Source of the DNA: an uncultured Ruminococcus sp.
GTDB taxonomy: Bacteria; Bacillota; Clostridia; Oscillospirales; Acutalibacteraceae
Direction of reading: 5' to 3'
DNA: 5,373 bases
NCBI GenBank assembly: GCA_902773245.1
Contig: CACYDY010000104.1
Span: forward strand, 1 to 5,373
Within the stretch, counting starts at the first letter, position 1. Every line of letters starts with the position of its first letter. The notes below the pieces were generated by a model that did not search any database, was not told where the DNA came from, and was given only the letters and a program-made list of their open reading frames with translations. This document shows positions 1 to 5,340 of this stretch, piece by piece. The position numbers and the translations under genes are program-made.

Positions 1-1679
1 ATCTTGCCGGCATCCATTGCAGAACCACCGCCGATAGCGATAATTACATCAGGCTGGAAGGATCTCATCTGCTCGGCGCCCTTCTGTGCGCAAGCGAGTG
101 TCGGATCCGGAGCAACCTCGTAGAAGGTTGTATGAGTAATGCCCATTTCATCGAGCTTGTCTGTGATCGGCTTTGTGTAGCCGTTATTGTAGAGGAAGCT
201 ATCTGTAACGATAAATGCTTTTTTCTTGCCCATTACATTCTTAAGTTCGCTGAGTGCTACAGGCAAACAACCCTTCTTGAAGTAAACTTTCTCCGGAGCT
301 CTGAACCAAAGCATATTTTCTCTCCTCTCTGCTACTGTCTTGATGTTGATAAGATGCTTAACGCCTACGTTCTCGGAAACACTGTTGCCGCCCCATGAAC
401 CGCAGCCGAGTGTGAGCGAAGGAGTAAGCTTGAAGTTGTAAAGATCACCGATACCGCCAAGCGAAGAAGGTGTGTTGATAATAAGACGGCAAGTTTTCAT
501 TCTCTCGGTGAACTCGTCATACTTCTCTTTCTCGTTGAGAGTATCGATCCAAAGAACGGATGTATGACCGATACCGCCGTTGTTGTTGAGGAGTGTTTCA
601 GCGATGTTAAGAGAGTCCTCAAAATTCTCGGACTTGTACATACCAAGAATGGTAGTAAGCTTCTCGTGACCGAAAGCCTCTTCGGGATCCGTGCTTGTAG
701 CTTCACCGATAAGAACCTTAACGCTGTCCGGAACTTCAAAGCCTGCCATCTTAGCGATGGTTACAGGACGCTGACCAACGATCTTAGCGTTAAGAGCGCC
801 GTTGATAAGCATTGTCTTTCTGATTTTATCCTTCTCTTCTTCGTTGAGGAAGTAGCAGCCTCTCTTGATGAACTCAGCCTTAACGTCATCATAGATAAGC
901 TTATCGGCGATAACAGTCTGCTCGGTAGCACAGATCATACCGTTATCAAATGTTTTTGAATGAATAATAGAGTTAACCGCATTAATAATATCAGCGGAAG
1001 GATCAATGATAGCAGAAGCATTACCTGCACCAACACCGAGAGCCGGAGTACCGCTCGAATAAGCAGCCTTAACCATGCCGGGGCCGCCTGTAGCAAGGAT
1101 AAGATCAGACTCTCTCATGAGTGTGTTTGTAAGCTCAAGCGACGGAACGTCGATCCAGCCGATGATGCCCTCCGGAGCGCCTGCTGCAACGGCAGCTTCA
1201 AGAACAACCTTGGCAGCCTCGATTGTTGAATTCTTTGCTCTCGGGTGCGGGCTGATGATCATAGCGTTTCTTGTCTTAAGGCAAACAAGCGACTTAAAGA
1301 TAGCCGTTGACGTCGGGTTTGTTGTGGGAATAACAGCGCCTACAACGCCGATCGGCTCAGCGATCTTCTTTGTGCCGTAAGCCTTGTCCTCTTCGATAAC
1401 GCCGCAAGTTTTTGTGTCCTTGTATGCATTGTAGATATACTCTGCAGCATAGTGGTTCTTGATGATCTTGTCCTCAACTATGCCCATGCCTGTTTCTTCA
1501 ACAGCCATTTTTGCAAGTCTGATTCTCTGATGGTTTGCTGCAAGTGCTGCACACTTAAAGATATGGTCAACCTGCTCCTGGGTATATTCTGCAAACTTCT
1601 TCTGTGCTTCTCTAACCTGAGCAAGCTTTGCTTCAAAAGTTTCTACACTGTCAACGATAGTGTACTTATTTTCGCTCAT
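1..1679 (-). CDS. adhE: Bifunctional aldehyde-alcohol dehydrogenase AdhE, N-terminal 559 codons (partial)
   Basis: AdhE reduces acetyl-CoA to acetaldehyde and then to ethanol, consuming two NADH, in the cytoplasm of fermenting cells. Family members form helical spirosome filaments. The frame is open from the ATG at 1679 to the window edge. The aldehyde dehydrogenase half shows PTTNPTSTAIFKSL (about 118-131), KTRNAMIISPHPRAK (about 135-149), the nucleotide-binding GVGAGN (215-220) and the catalytic cysteine Cys250 in NGMICATEQ. GCGSWGGNS (425-433) and the linker-proximal ERRENMLWF (451-459) lead into the iron-type alcohol dehydrogenase half, whose GGGSAMDAGK (550-559) is the last thing visible. 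The family is about 870 residues long, so roughly 300 residues, including the iron ligands, lie outside the window. The start is fixed by AGGAG at 1687-1691, 7 nt upstream. No frameshift or internal stop was seen. It stands as its own transcription unit behind the lysA terminator. The identification is very secure. Confidence 0.97.
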   Translation of the reverse strand, partial: MSENKYTIVDSVETFEAKLAQVREAQKKFAEYTQEQVDHIFKCAALAANHQRIRLAKMAVEETGMGIVEDKIIKNHYAAEYIYNAYKDTKTCGVIEEDKAYGTKKIAEPIGVVGAVIPTTNPTSTAIFKSLVCLKTRNAMIISPHPRAKNSTIEAAKVVLEAAVAAGAPEGIIGWIDVPSLELTNTLMRESDLILATGGPGMVKAAYSSGTPALGVGAGNASAIIDPSADIINAVNSIIHSKTFDNGMICATEQTVIADKLIYDDVKAEFIKRGCYFLNEEEKDKIRKTMLINGALNAKIVGQRPVTIAKMAGFEVPDSVKVLIGEATSTDPEEAFGHEKLTTILGMYKSENFEDSLNIAETLLNNNGGIGHTSVLWIDTLNEKEKYDEFTERMKTCRLIINTPSSLGGIGDLYNFKLTPSLTLGCGSWGGNSVSENVGVKHLINIKTVAERRENMLWFRAPEKVYFKKGCLPVALSELKNVMGKKKAFIVTDSFLYNNGYTKPITDKLDEMGITHTTFYEVAPDPTLACAQKGAEQMRSFQPDVIIAIGGGSAMDAGK

Positions 1680-1720
1680 AATAACTCTCCTGACTTCTGA
1701 AAATTCTAAATTTTGACAAT

Positions 1721-1752
1721 CGGTACATTGTTATTTTTTTGTCAATGTACCG
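1721..1752. promoter_or_regulatory. Perfect 10-bp inverted repeat with Rex-like redox operator core, adhE leader
   Basis: The arms CGGTACATTG (1721-1730) and CAATGTACCG (1743-1752) are exact reverse complements around a 12-bp spacer. At the centre, 1728-1745 reads TTGTTATTTTTTTGTCAA on the plus strand. Against the clostridial Rex consensus TTGTTAA-N4-TTAACAA this has the correct 18-bp length and matches 11 of the 14 fixed positions, including the outer TTG and CAA. Rex is the NADH/NAD+-sensing repressor, and adhE genes are among its well-known targets in Clostridia. The site lies about 40-50 bp upstream of the start codon and downstream of the candidate promoter, where bound repressor would block transcription. 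Because the arms extend beyond the Rex footprint, the RNA could also fold into a stable leader hairpin, so a role as an RNA element or as another regulator's operator cannot be excluded. Confidence 0.55.
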
Positions 1753-1782
1753 TATGAAAACACTAAACGTTTTCTGTCACCT

Positions 1783-1816
1783 ATAATAGTTTAACATACT
1801 TTTGTTATTTTTTCAA
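1783..1816 (-). promoter_or_regulatory. Candidate adhE promoter (sigma-A type)
   Basis: On the minus strand TTGAAA (1811-1816) is followed after 17 bp by TAAACT (1788-1793), which is preceded by TG in the extended -10 position. An overlapping TATTAT (1783-1788) matches the -10 consensus better, but its spacing from the -35 is 22 bp. Transcription would begin near 1776-1782, giving a leader of about 100 nt that carries the inverted repeat. The surroundings are very AT-rich, so the exact hexamers are uncertain. Confidence 0.4.
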
Positions 1817-1982
1817 TAGAATTTTCCGAAAAAAACAGAATATTTTTAAATTTCGCACATTGACGTTTTTTTACTGTTTTTTGAGCTGTGATATCGTTTA
1901 TTTTGACAAATTAGCTATTTTTTTTGAAATGTAAATGTTATAATTCTGTTATTAATTACATTTTAATAATTTTTACTTCAAC

Positions 1983-2018
1983 AAAAAAATAACGCTGCGA
2001 ATAAAGATCCACAGCGTT
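1983..2018 (-). terminator. Intrinsic terminator after lysA
   Basis: Starting 7 nt after the lysA stop, the minus strand has a 7-bp perfect stem, AACGCTG (2012-2018) with CAGCGTT (1991-1997), a 14-nt loop, and then ATTTTTTT (1983-1990). This ends the dapA-lysA transcript and separates it from adhE. The plus strand also has a short T run after the stem (2020-2024), so the element could work in both directions, but no plus-strand gene reads into it here. Confidence 0.88.
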
Positions 2019-2025
2019 GTTTTTA

Positions 2026-3321
2026 TCATACCTCTGTTGCTATCATATGTTCGATCGTTTCTCTTTGAACAACAACAAAATCCCGGTTATCCTTTATCAT
2101 TACTATAGCAGGCTTAGGAACTTTATTGTAGTGAGATGCCATAGCATAGTTATACGCACCTGTTGTAAGCACGGCGATCGTGTCGTTTCTTTTCGGTTTT
2201 GGCATCATAACATCTTCCTGAATTATGTCACCGCTTTCACAGCAGCGTCCCGCCACGGTACATTTGTAATTTTTTTCCTCATTCATTCTGTTGGCAAGGA
2301 GAACCGTATAAGGTGACTGATAAAGAGTAAATCTCGGGTTATCCGTCATACCTCCGTCAATGGAGATATAATTTTTCAATCCCGTTATCTCTTTCAGGTA
2401 ACCGGCAGTATACAAAGTCAGACCTGCGTCCGCAACAATACTTCTTCCCGGCTCCATGAGAATTTTAGGCATTTCCACACTGTATTCCGCGCAAAGAGCT
2501 TTGATGATATCGGCAATACCTTTTATGTTTGCGGCATAATCGATCTCGGGATCTTCCTCGGTATATCTTACGCCCATACCTCCGCCAAGATTGAGTTCCT
2601 TCGCCTCAAAGCCGAACATGGCTTTGGTATCGGCAATAAATCTGATCATAATTCTTGCCGCATCGCAGAACGGATCATACTCAAAAATCTGAGAGCCGAT
2701 ATGACAGTGATAACCCATAAGCTCAATATTATCAAGCTTTAAAGTCTTTTCAACAAGCTCATATGCCTGCTTTGTTTCAATTGCAACTCCAAATTTTGAA
2801 TCTACGCTTCCGGTTGATATCTTCTTGTGAGTGTGAGGATCAATACCGGGAGTTATTCTTAAAAGCACCTTTTGCGTCAATCCCATTTTTCCGGCTATTT
2901 CATCTATTACAGAAACCTCTTCGATGCTGTCGCAGACAAAATGACCCACGCCGCTTTCCATTGCGAACTTAATTTCCGAATCAGTTTTGCTGTTTCCGTG
3001 AAAATAAGCTTTTTCCATAGGAAAACCGGCTTTTACGGCTGTGAAAATCTCGCCTGCCGAAACGCAGTCTATTCCGATATTCTCGCTGTCGGCAATTTTG
3101 TAAATATACTTAAAGCTCAGCGCCTTGCTTGCATAAAGCGGCATGGAATCAGGGGTAAAATACTTTTTCATAGCTTCACGGTAAACTGCGCATTTTTCCC
3201 TTATCTTAGCTTCGTCCATAAGCATAAGCGGAGTACCGTATTTTTGAGCCATTTCCACAGTATCTGCGCCTGCAAGTGTCAGGTGATTTTTTTCGTTTAC
3301 AGATAAATTATTACAAATCAT
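2026..3321 (-). CDS. lysA: Diaminopimelate decarboxylase
   Basis: LysA is a cytoplasmic PLP enzyme that decarboxylates meso-diaminopimelate to L-lysine, the final step of lysine synthesis. The 431-residue product has the normal family length and the alanine-racemase-like fold III barrel motifs in order: YASKALSF with the PLP lysine Lys66, SKFGV (175-179), HCHIGSQ (205-211), the glycine-rich phosphate loop LGGGMG (245-250), EPGRSIVADAG (290-300), the second-domain CCESGD (360-365), which supplies an active-site cysteine across the dimer, and TTGAYNYAMASHYN (386-399). The ATG at 3321 has AAAGGAT at 3331-3337 with 9-nt spacing. It follows dapA by 25 bp with no terminator or obvious promoter in between, so it is the second gene of a lysine-regulated operon, and a strong terminator follows it directly. 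All expected key residues seem present. Confidence 0.97.
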   Translation of the reverse strand: MICNNLSVNEKNHLTLAGADTVEMAQKYGTPLMLMDEAKIREKCAVYREAMKKYFTPDSMPLYASKALSFKYIYKIADSENIGIDCVSAGEIFTAVKAGFPMEKAYFHGNSKTDSEIKFAMESGVGHFVCDSIEEVSVIDEIAGKMGLTQKVLLRITPGIDPHTHKKISTGSVDSKFGVAIETKQAYELVEKTLKLDNIELMGYHCHIGSQIFEYDPFCDAARIMIRFIADTKAMFGFEAKELNLGGGMGVRYTEEDPEIDYAANIKGIADIIKALCAEYSVEMPKILMEPGRSIVADAGLTLYTAGYLKEITGLKNYISIDGGMTDNPRFTLYQSPYTVLLANRMNEEKNYKCTVAGRCCESGDIIQEDVMMPKPKRNDTIAVLTTGAYNYAMASHYNKVPKPAIVMIKDNRDFVVVQRETIEHMIATEV

Positions 3322-3346
3322 ATTTTAAACATCCTTTAAAAACGCA

Positions 3347-4237
3347 TTAAACGTCAAGACCCATTTTTCTCATCTCGTCATAGAGAACCTCGGCATGGCT
3401 TTCCTCCATCGTTGTGAGAGGAAGTCTTACGTAATTTTCGCCAAAGCCCATCTTAGCCATTGCCGCCTTGACAGGAATGGGGTTGACCTCGGAAAACAGA
3501 GCATTGATAAGCGGCAGATACTTAAGCTGCATTTCAGCGCTGCCCTTCACATCGCCATCGAAATATTTATGGCAGATTTCCGATGTTTCCTTCGGGAAAA
3601 GATTTGAAAGCACGGAGATAACACCGCTGCCGCCGATTGAAAGGAGAGGTACGATCTGATCGTCATTTCCGCTGTACATATCGATCTTATCGCCAACAAG
3701 CTGCGCTATCTTTACGCAATTGGAAATATTACCGCTTGCTTCTTTAACAGCGACAATTTTGGGATTCTCAGCGAGCTTTACAAATGTTTCGGGAGCAATG
3801 TTGACACCGGTTCTCGACGGAATATTATAAAGAATAAGCGGCTTTGTGCTTGCATCAGCGATCGTGTTGAACATCTTTACAAGACCGTTCTGAGTAGCCT
3901 TATTGTAATACGGCGTCACAACAAGACAAGCGTCCGCTCCGACTTCGCACGCATATTTTGTCAACTCGCAGGCATAAGCGGTATCGTTTCCGCCTGTACC
4001 TGCGATCATGGGAACTCTTCCGTTGATTCTTTCGGCAGCAAAACGAATTGCTTCCTTGTGCTCGGCATCATTGAGAGTCGAGGCTTCGCCCGTTGTTCCG
4101 CAGATAACGAGAGCGTCTATGCCCTGCTCGATCTGCCAGTCGATAAGCTTGCCAAAGTTTTCATAGTCGATGCCGTTCTCGTTCAGTGGGGTGATAAGAG
4201 CTGTAGCTGCGCCCTTGAAAATTGTTTGCTTTGCCAT
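3347..4237 (-). CDS. dapA: 4-hydroxy-tetrahydrodipicolinate synthase
   Basis: DapA condenses pyruvate with aspartate semialdehyde, the first committed step of the diaminopimelate/lysine branch that also feeds peptidoglycan. The 296-residue product has the standard family length and is a TIM-barrel class I aldolase-like enzyme. Visible motifs are GTTGEAST (47-54) with Thr48/Thr49, VTPYYNKATQNG (107-118) with Tyr111, LYNIPSRTG (136-144) with Tyr137 and the substrate-binding Arg142, and VKEASGN (164-170) with the Schiff-base Lys165. These sit at a constant +4 offset from the E. coli residues Thr44, Tyr107, Tyr133, Arg138 and Lys161. The frame stays open upstream to 4333, but I place the start at 4237. 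It has AGGAG at 4246-4250 with 8-nt spacing and the usual N-terminus, whereas the longer version would translate through the riboswitch terminator. It is the first gene of the operon, with lysA following. Confidence 0.97.
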   Translation of the reverse strand: MAKQTIFKGAATALITPLNENGIDYENFGKLIDWQIEQGIDALVICGTTGEASTLNDAEHKEAIRFAAERINGRVPMIAGTGGNDTAYACELTKYACEVGADACLVVTPYYNKATQNGLVKMFNTIADASTKPLILYNIPSRTGVNIAPETFVKLAENPKIVAVKEASGNISNCVKIAQLVGDKIDMYSGNDDQIVPLLSIGGSGVISVLSNLFPKETSEICHKYFDGDVKGSAEMQLKYLPLINALFSEVNPIPVKAAMAKMGFGENYVRLPLTTMEESHAEVLYDEMRKMGLDV

Positions 4238-4314
4238 AATAAAAACTCCTTTTGAAATTTTTTCGGGATCGGTCAGATCACCGTTATGTTTTGTTTCTAC
4301 AAAAAATCTGCAAC

Positions 4315-4341
4315 AAAAAAAGCCGATATACATCGGCTATC
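4315..4341 (-). terminator. Regulatory intrinsic terminator of the lysine riboswitch
   Basis: On the minus strand AGCCGAT (4332-4338) pairs perfectly with ATCGGCT (4321-4327) across a 4-nt loop, followed by a run of six T (4315-4320). It lies between the riboswitch and dapA, about 80 nt before the start codon. The sequence GATAGC (4336-4341) overlaps the 5' arm and is complementary to GCTATC (4389-4394) in the closing helix of the riboswitch. Pairing of these two would break the terminator, so this is the expression platform: terminator when lysine is bound, antiterminator when it is not. Confidence 0.9.
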
Positions 4342-4386
4342 AAAATCAATCAAAACACACATTCAAAGGTTAGGTTTCTCATAATT

Positions 4387-4545
4387 AAGATAGCACTCCG
4401 CATTTGCGACAGTCGAACGAATATTGTCCGTTCGCCCAGAATTTCTTACGCCTTGAAATTCTTCGGCAAATACTCCTTTCACGCCAGCCGTAATTTTGCG
4501 AAAATCATAGACTAACGTTACTGATAGCACTTGCGCCTCTATCAT
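4387..4545 (-). ncRNA. Lysine riboswitch (L-box)
   Basis: This 159-nt leader RNA resembles the B. subtilis lysC L-box. Conserved blocks in order on the minus strand are GATAGAGGCGCAAG (P1 5' strand, from 4543), the GTGAAAGGAGTATTTGCCGAAG-like core (written here only as AAAGGAG and GCCGAAG, about 4462-4482), CTGGGC followed by a CGAACG/CGTTCG hairpin, CTGTCG, and GGAGTGCTATCTT (P1 3' strand, 4387-4399). It binds free L-lysine and controls the dapA-lysA operon downstream through the terminator at 4315-4341. Its 5' end lies about 16 nt downstream of the -10 box, so the transcript starts almost directly with the aptamer. No other riboswitch class fits the order of the blocks or the gene context. 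Confidence 0.95.
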
Positions 4546-4560
4546 TATTACAGTAATTTA

Positions 4561-4589
4561 ATAATAACACTAAATTCAATATATGTCAA
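4561..4589 (-). promoter_or_regulatory. Sigma-A-type promoter of the riboswitch-dapA-lysA operon
   Basis: On the minus strand a perfect -35 TTGACA (4584-4589) is separated by exactly 17 bp from TATTAT (4561-4566), which is 5 of 6 to the -10 consensus. The predicted start is about 4550-4555, just ahead of the lysine aptamer. Strong constitutive initiation with control left to the riboswitch is the expected arrangement. Confidence 0.85.
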
Positions 4590-4614
4590 TACCGTTAAAG
4601 CATTTTTTTCGACA

Positions 4615-4642
4615 AAACAGCTTTTTTTAAACAGCTTTTTTT
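4615..4642. repeat. 14-bp perfect tandem duplication upstream of the operon promoter
   Basis: The unit AAACAGCTTTTTTT occurs twice back to back (4615-4628 and 4629-4642). The second copy's AACAGC (4630-4635) can pair with GCTGTT at 4646-4651 across a 10-nt loop. The block begins about 25 bp upstream of the -35 box. It could be a replication-slippage product or an A/T-tract upstream element. No specific function is visible. Confidence 0.6.
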
Positions 4643-4754
4643 ACTGCTGTTACATTATATTTAAATCTCGTACATTTGTTGACTGCAAAACGAGGATATT
4701 TGCAAATTAACAACATTTGTTTTACAGCTGCATTCACCGGCTGCACATAATTAT

Positions 4755-4814
4755 TTCCGTGAAAAAGCGCTGCCATATAACAAATCGAATGTTGTATAGC
4801 GGCGCTCTTTGGAA
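4755..4814 (-). terminator. Long imperfect stem-loop, probable terminator of the DUF1540 transcript
   Basis: Segments 4766-4782 and 4790-4806 are reverse complements at 14 of 17 positions, around a 7-nt loop. The arms extend imperfectly outward to TTCC (4755-4758) and GGAA (4811-4814). On the minus strand one of the three mismatches is a G-U pair and the stem is followed by TTTTT (4762-4766 complement), as in an intrinsic terminator. On the plus strand two of the three become G-U pairs and a run of seven T follows after a gap (4816-4822), so it could act in both directions. It sits about 145 nt beyond the DUF1540 stop. It could alternatively be a remnant of a small inverted-repeat element. 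Confidence 0.5.
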
Positions 4815-4949
4815 GTTTTTTTATTATACTGATTTAGATTCTTGAAATAATTCCAACTCAAAAATTCTCACGGCAAGAAAGAGTCAAAAAACTGCCGGCG
4901 TCTATCGGTATTTTTCGACAGATTGCCTTGGAATTTAAGACTGTCGGTA

Positions 4950-5159
4950 TCATCTGCAGCCGTTACCGGTTTTGCGGCACTCGTTTTTTTGTCCGTTTCT
5001 CACTTTAAACGATTCACAGTCTACGCACTGACACAAAGTTGGATTCGACTCGTGTGTTCCGATACTCACACAATCAAGTGAACAGTAATTTTCCGATCCG
5101 CAGTGATGCTCGCATTCGCCTACAGAACATTTGATACTGTGGTTTGCATTCATGTTCAT
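4950..5159 (-). CDS. Small cysteine-rich DUF1540 domain protein, function unknown
   Basis: The 69-residue product carries ten cysteines (11, 16, 20, 26, 30, 43, 45, 48, 61 and 68). Its layout is that of DUF1540 (Pfam PF07561): SIKCSVGECEHHCG, then ENYCSLD, then VSIGTHESNPTLCQC and a final CESFKV. The cysteine and histidine spacing suggests metal binding, but the family has no established activity and I infer none. There is no signal peptide or membrane segment, so it is presumably cytosolic. The tail after residue 54 is basic and adds two more cysteines. The ATG at 5159 has GGAAG at 5167-5171 with 7-nt spacing, which favours it over the internal ATG at 5153. It is a single-gene unit transcribed toward the lysine operon, with a sigma-G-like promoter about 75-100 bp upstream. 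The family assignment is from recognition of the pattern, not a search. Confidence 0.88.
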   Translation of the reverse strand: MNMNANHSIKCSVGECEHHCGSENYCSLDCVSIGTHESNPTLCQCVDCESFKVRNGQKNECRKTGNGCR

Positions 5160-5232
5160 AATAATACTTCCTTTTATATTTAATCAGCTTTCATTCCGGG
5201 ATTATTACCCGAAACTAATGACGCTGTAATTG

Positions 5233-5262
5233 TAGTATGTCACATTAACCTTTGTATATTCA
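5233..5262 (-). promoter_or_regulatory. Sigma-G-like (forespore) promoter of the DUF1540 gene
   Basis: On the minus strand TGAATA (5257-5262) is followed after 17 bp by CATACTA (5233-5239). Both hexamer/heptamer and spacing equal the classical sigma-G consensus (TGAATA, 17-18 bp, CATACTA) known from Bacillus sporulation genes. Initiation near 5226 would give an untranslated leader of roughly 65 nt before the DUF1540 start. A sigma-A reading is poor: TACAAT overlaps as a -10, but no -35 is properly placed. Identity is read directly from sequence, while use by sigma-G in this organism is inferred. Confidence 0.6.
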
Positions 5263-5280
5263 TTTTTGAAAATGCAATAA

Positions 5281-5298
5281 ATTAAAAAATTTTTTAAT
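5281..5298. repeat. 18-bp perfect A/T palindrome in the divergent intergenic region
   Basis: ATTAAAAAATTTTTTAAT is its own exact reverse complement. It lies between the DUF1540 promoter and the plus-strand extended -10 promoter. It may be an operator, an AT-rich upstream element, or simply a product of the extreme base composition. Confidence 0.45.
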
Positions 5299-5331
5299 AT
5301 TGAAAATTTTAATGAATTATTATAAACTTTA

Positions 5332-5340
5332 TGTTATAAT
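5332..5340 (+). promoter_or_regulatory. Extended -10 promoter for a gene beyond the right edge
   Basis: TGTTATAAT (5332-5340) combines a TG extended motif with a perfect TATAAT. No good -35 is present at 17-18 bp, which is typical of extended -10 promoters. Downstream, GAGGG (5363-5367) looks like a ribosome binding site, and the window ends in GCAT, so an ATG may begin at 5372 if the next base is G. This implies a divergent plus-strand gene of which nothing coding is visible here. Confidence 0.5.

Larger units (their letters stand above)
1680..1982. other. AT-rich intergenic regulatory region upstream of adhE
   Basis: This gap of about 300 bp holds no credible gene. Reading toward adhE, it contains AT-rich low-complexity sequence (about 1817-1982), a candidate promoter (1783-1816), a perfect inverted repeat with a Rex-like core (1721-1752), and the adhE ribosome binding site (1687-1691). 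The AT-rich part contains two further inverted repeats of A/T-dominated sequence, 1927-1934 with 1956-1963 and 1830-1838 with 1874-1882. These could be chance. Confidence 0.7.
4590..4949. other. Intergenic region without a gene between the DUF1540 gene and the lysine operon promoter
   Basis: No coding region with a plausible start and ribosome binding site was found on either strand. The identifiable structure is a 14-bp tandem duplication (4615-4642) and a long imperfect stem-loop (4755-4814), which is the best candidate terminator for the DUF1540 transcript. There are also weak short hairpins near 4871-4896 (CGGCA/TGCCG) and 4916-4946 (CGACAG/CTGTCG). Confidence 0.6.

Noticed and set aside
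564..1229. Plus-strand open frames opposite adhE
   Set aside because: They lie antisense to a clearly conserved coding region, have no recognisable domains and no proper ribosome binding sites.
1762..1776. Catabolite-response element (cre)-like AAACGTTT near the adhE promoter
   Set aside because: Only the central half fits the cre consensus. The outer TG and CA positions do not match.
1830..1963. Inverted repeats AAAAAACAG/CTGTTTTTT and AAATGTAA/TTACATTT upstream of adhE
   Set aside because: They are short, A/T-dominated and separated by 21-35 bp in very AT-rich DNA, so chance is a sufficient explanation.
2872..3306. 144-codon plus-strand open frame opposite lysA
   Set aside because: It is a shadow of lysA. 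The composition is rich in Phe, His and Cys, as expected from antisense reading, and no family motif is visible.
4238..4333. Upstream extension of the dapA reading frame by 32 codons
   Set aside because: The extension translates through the riboswitch terminator, lacks a ribosome binding site at its ATG and is not typical of DapA. The ATG at 4237 has AGGAG at good spacing.
4363..4545. 60-codon minus-strand frame across the leader of dapA
   Set aside because: It coincides with the lysine riboswitch, whose conserved RNA blocks explain the sequence. There is no ribosome binding site.
4654..4659. TATAAT on the minus strand as a second promoter for the lysine operon
   Set aside because: The only -35 candidate at 17 bp is TCAACA, which is weak. 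The TTGACA/TATTAT promoter nearer to the riboswitch is far better.
4789..4845. Plus-strand mini frame of 18 codons starting inside the long stem-loop
   Set aside because: No ribosome binding site, a low-complexity product, and its start lies within a hairpin.
4916..4946. CGACAG/CTGTCG hairpin just after the DUF1540 stop as its terminator
   Set aside because: Only 6 bp with a 19-nt loop, and followed by A residues rather than T on the minus strand.
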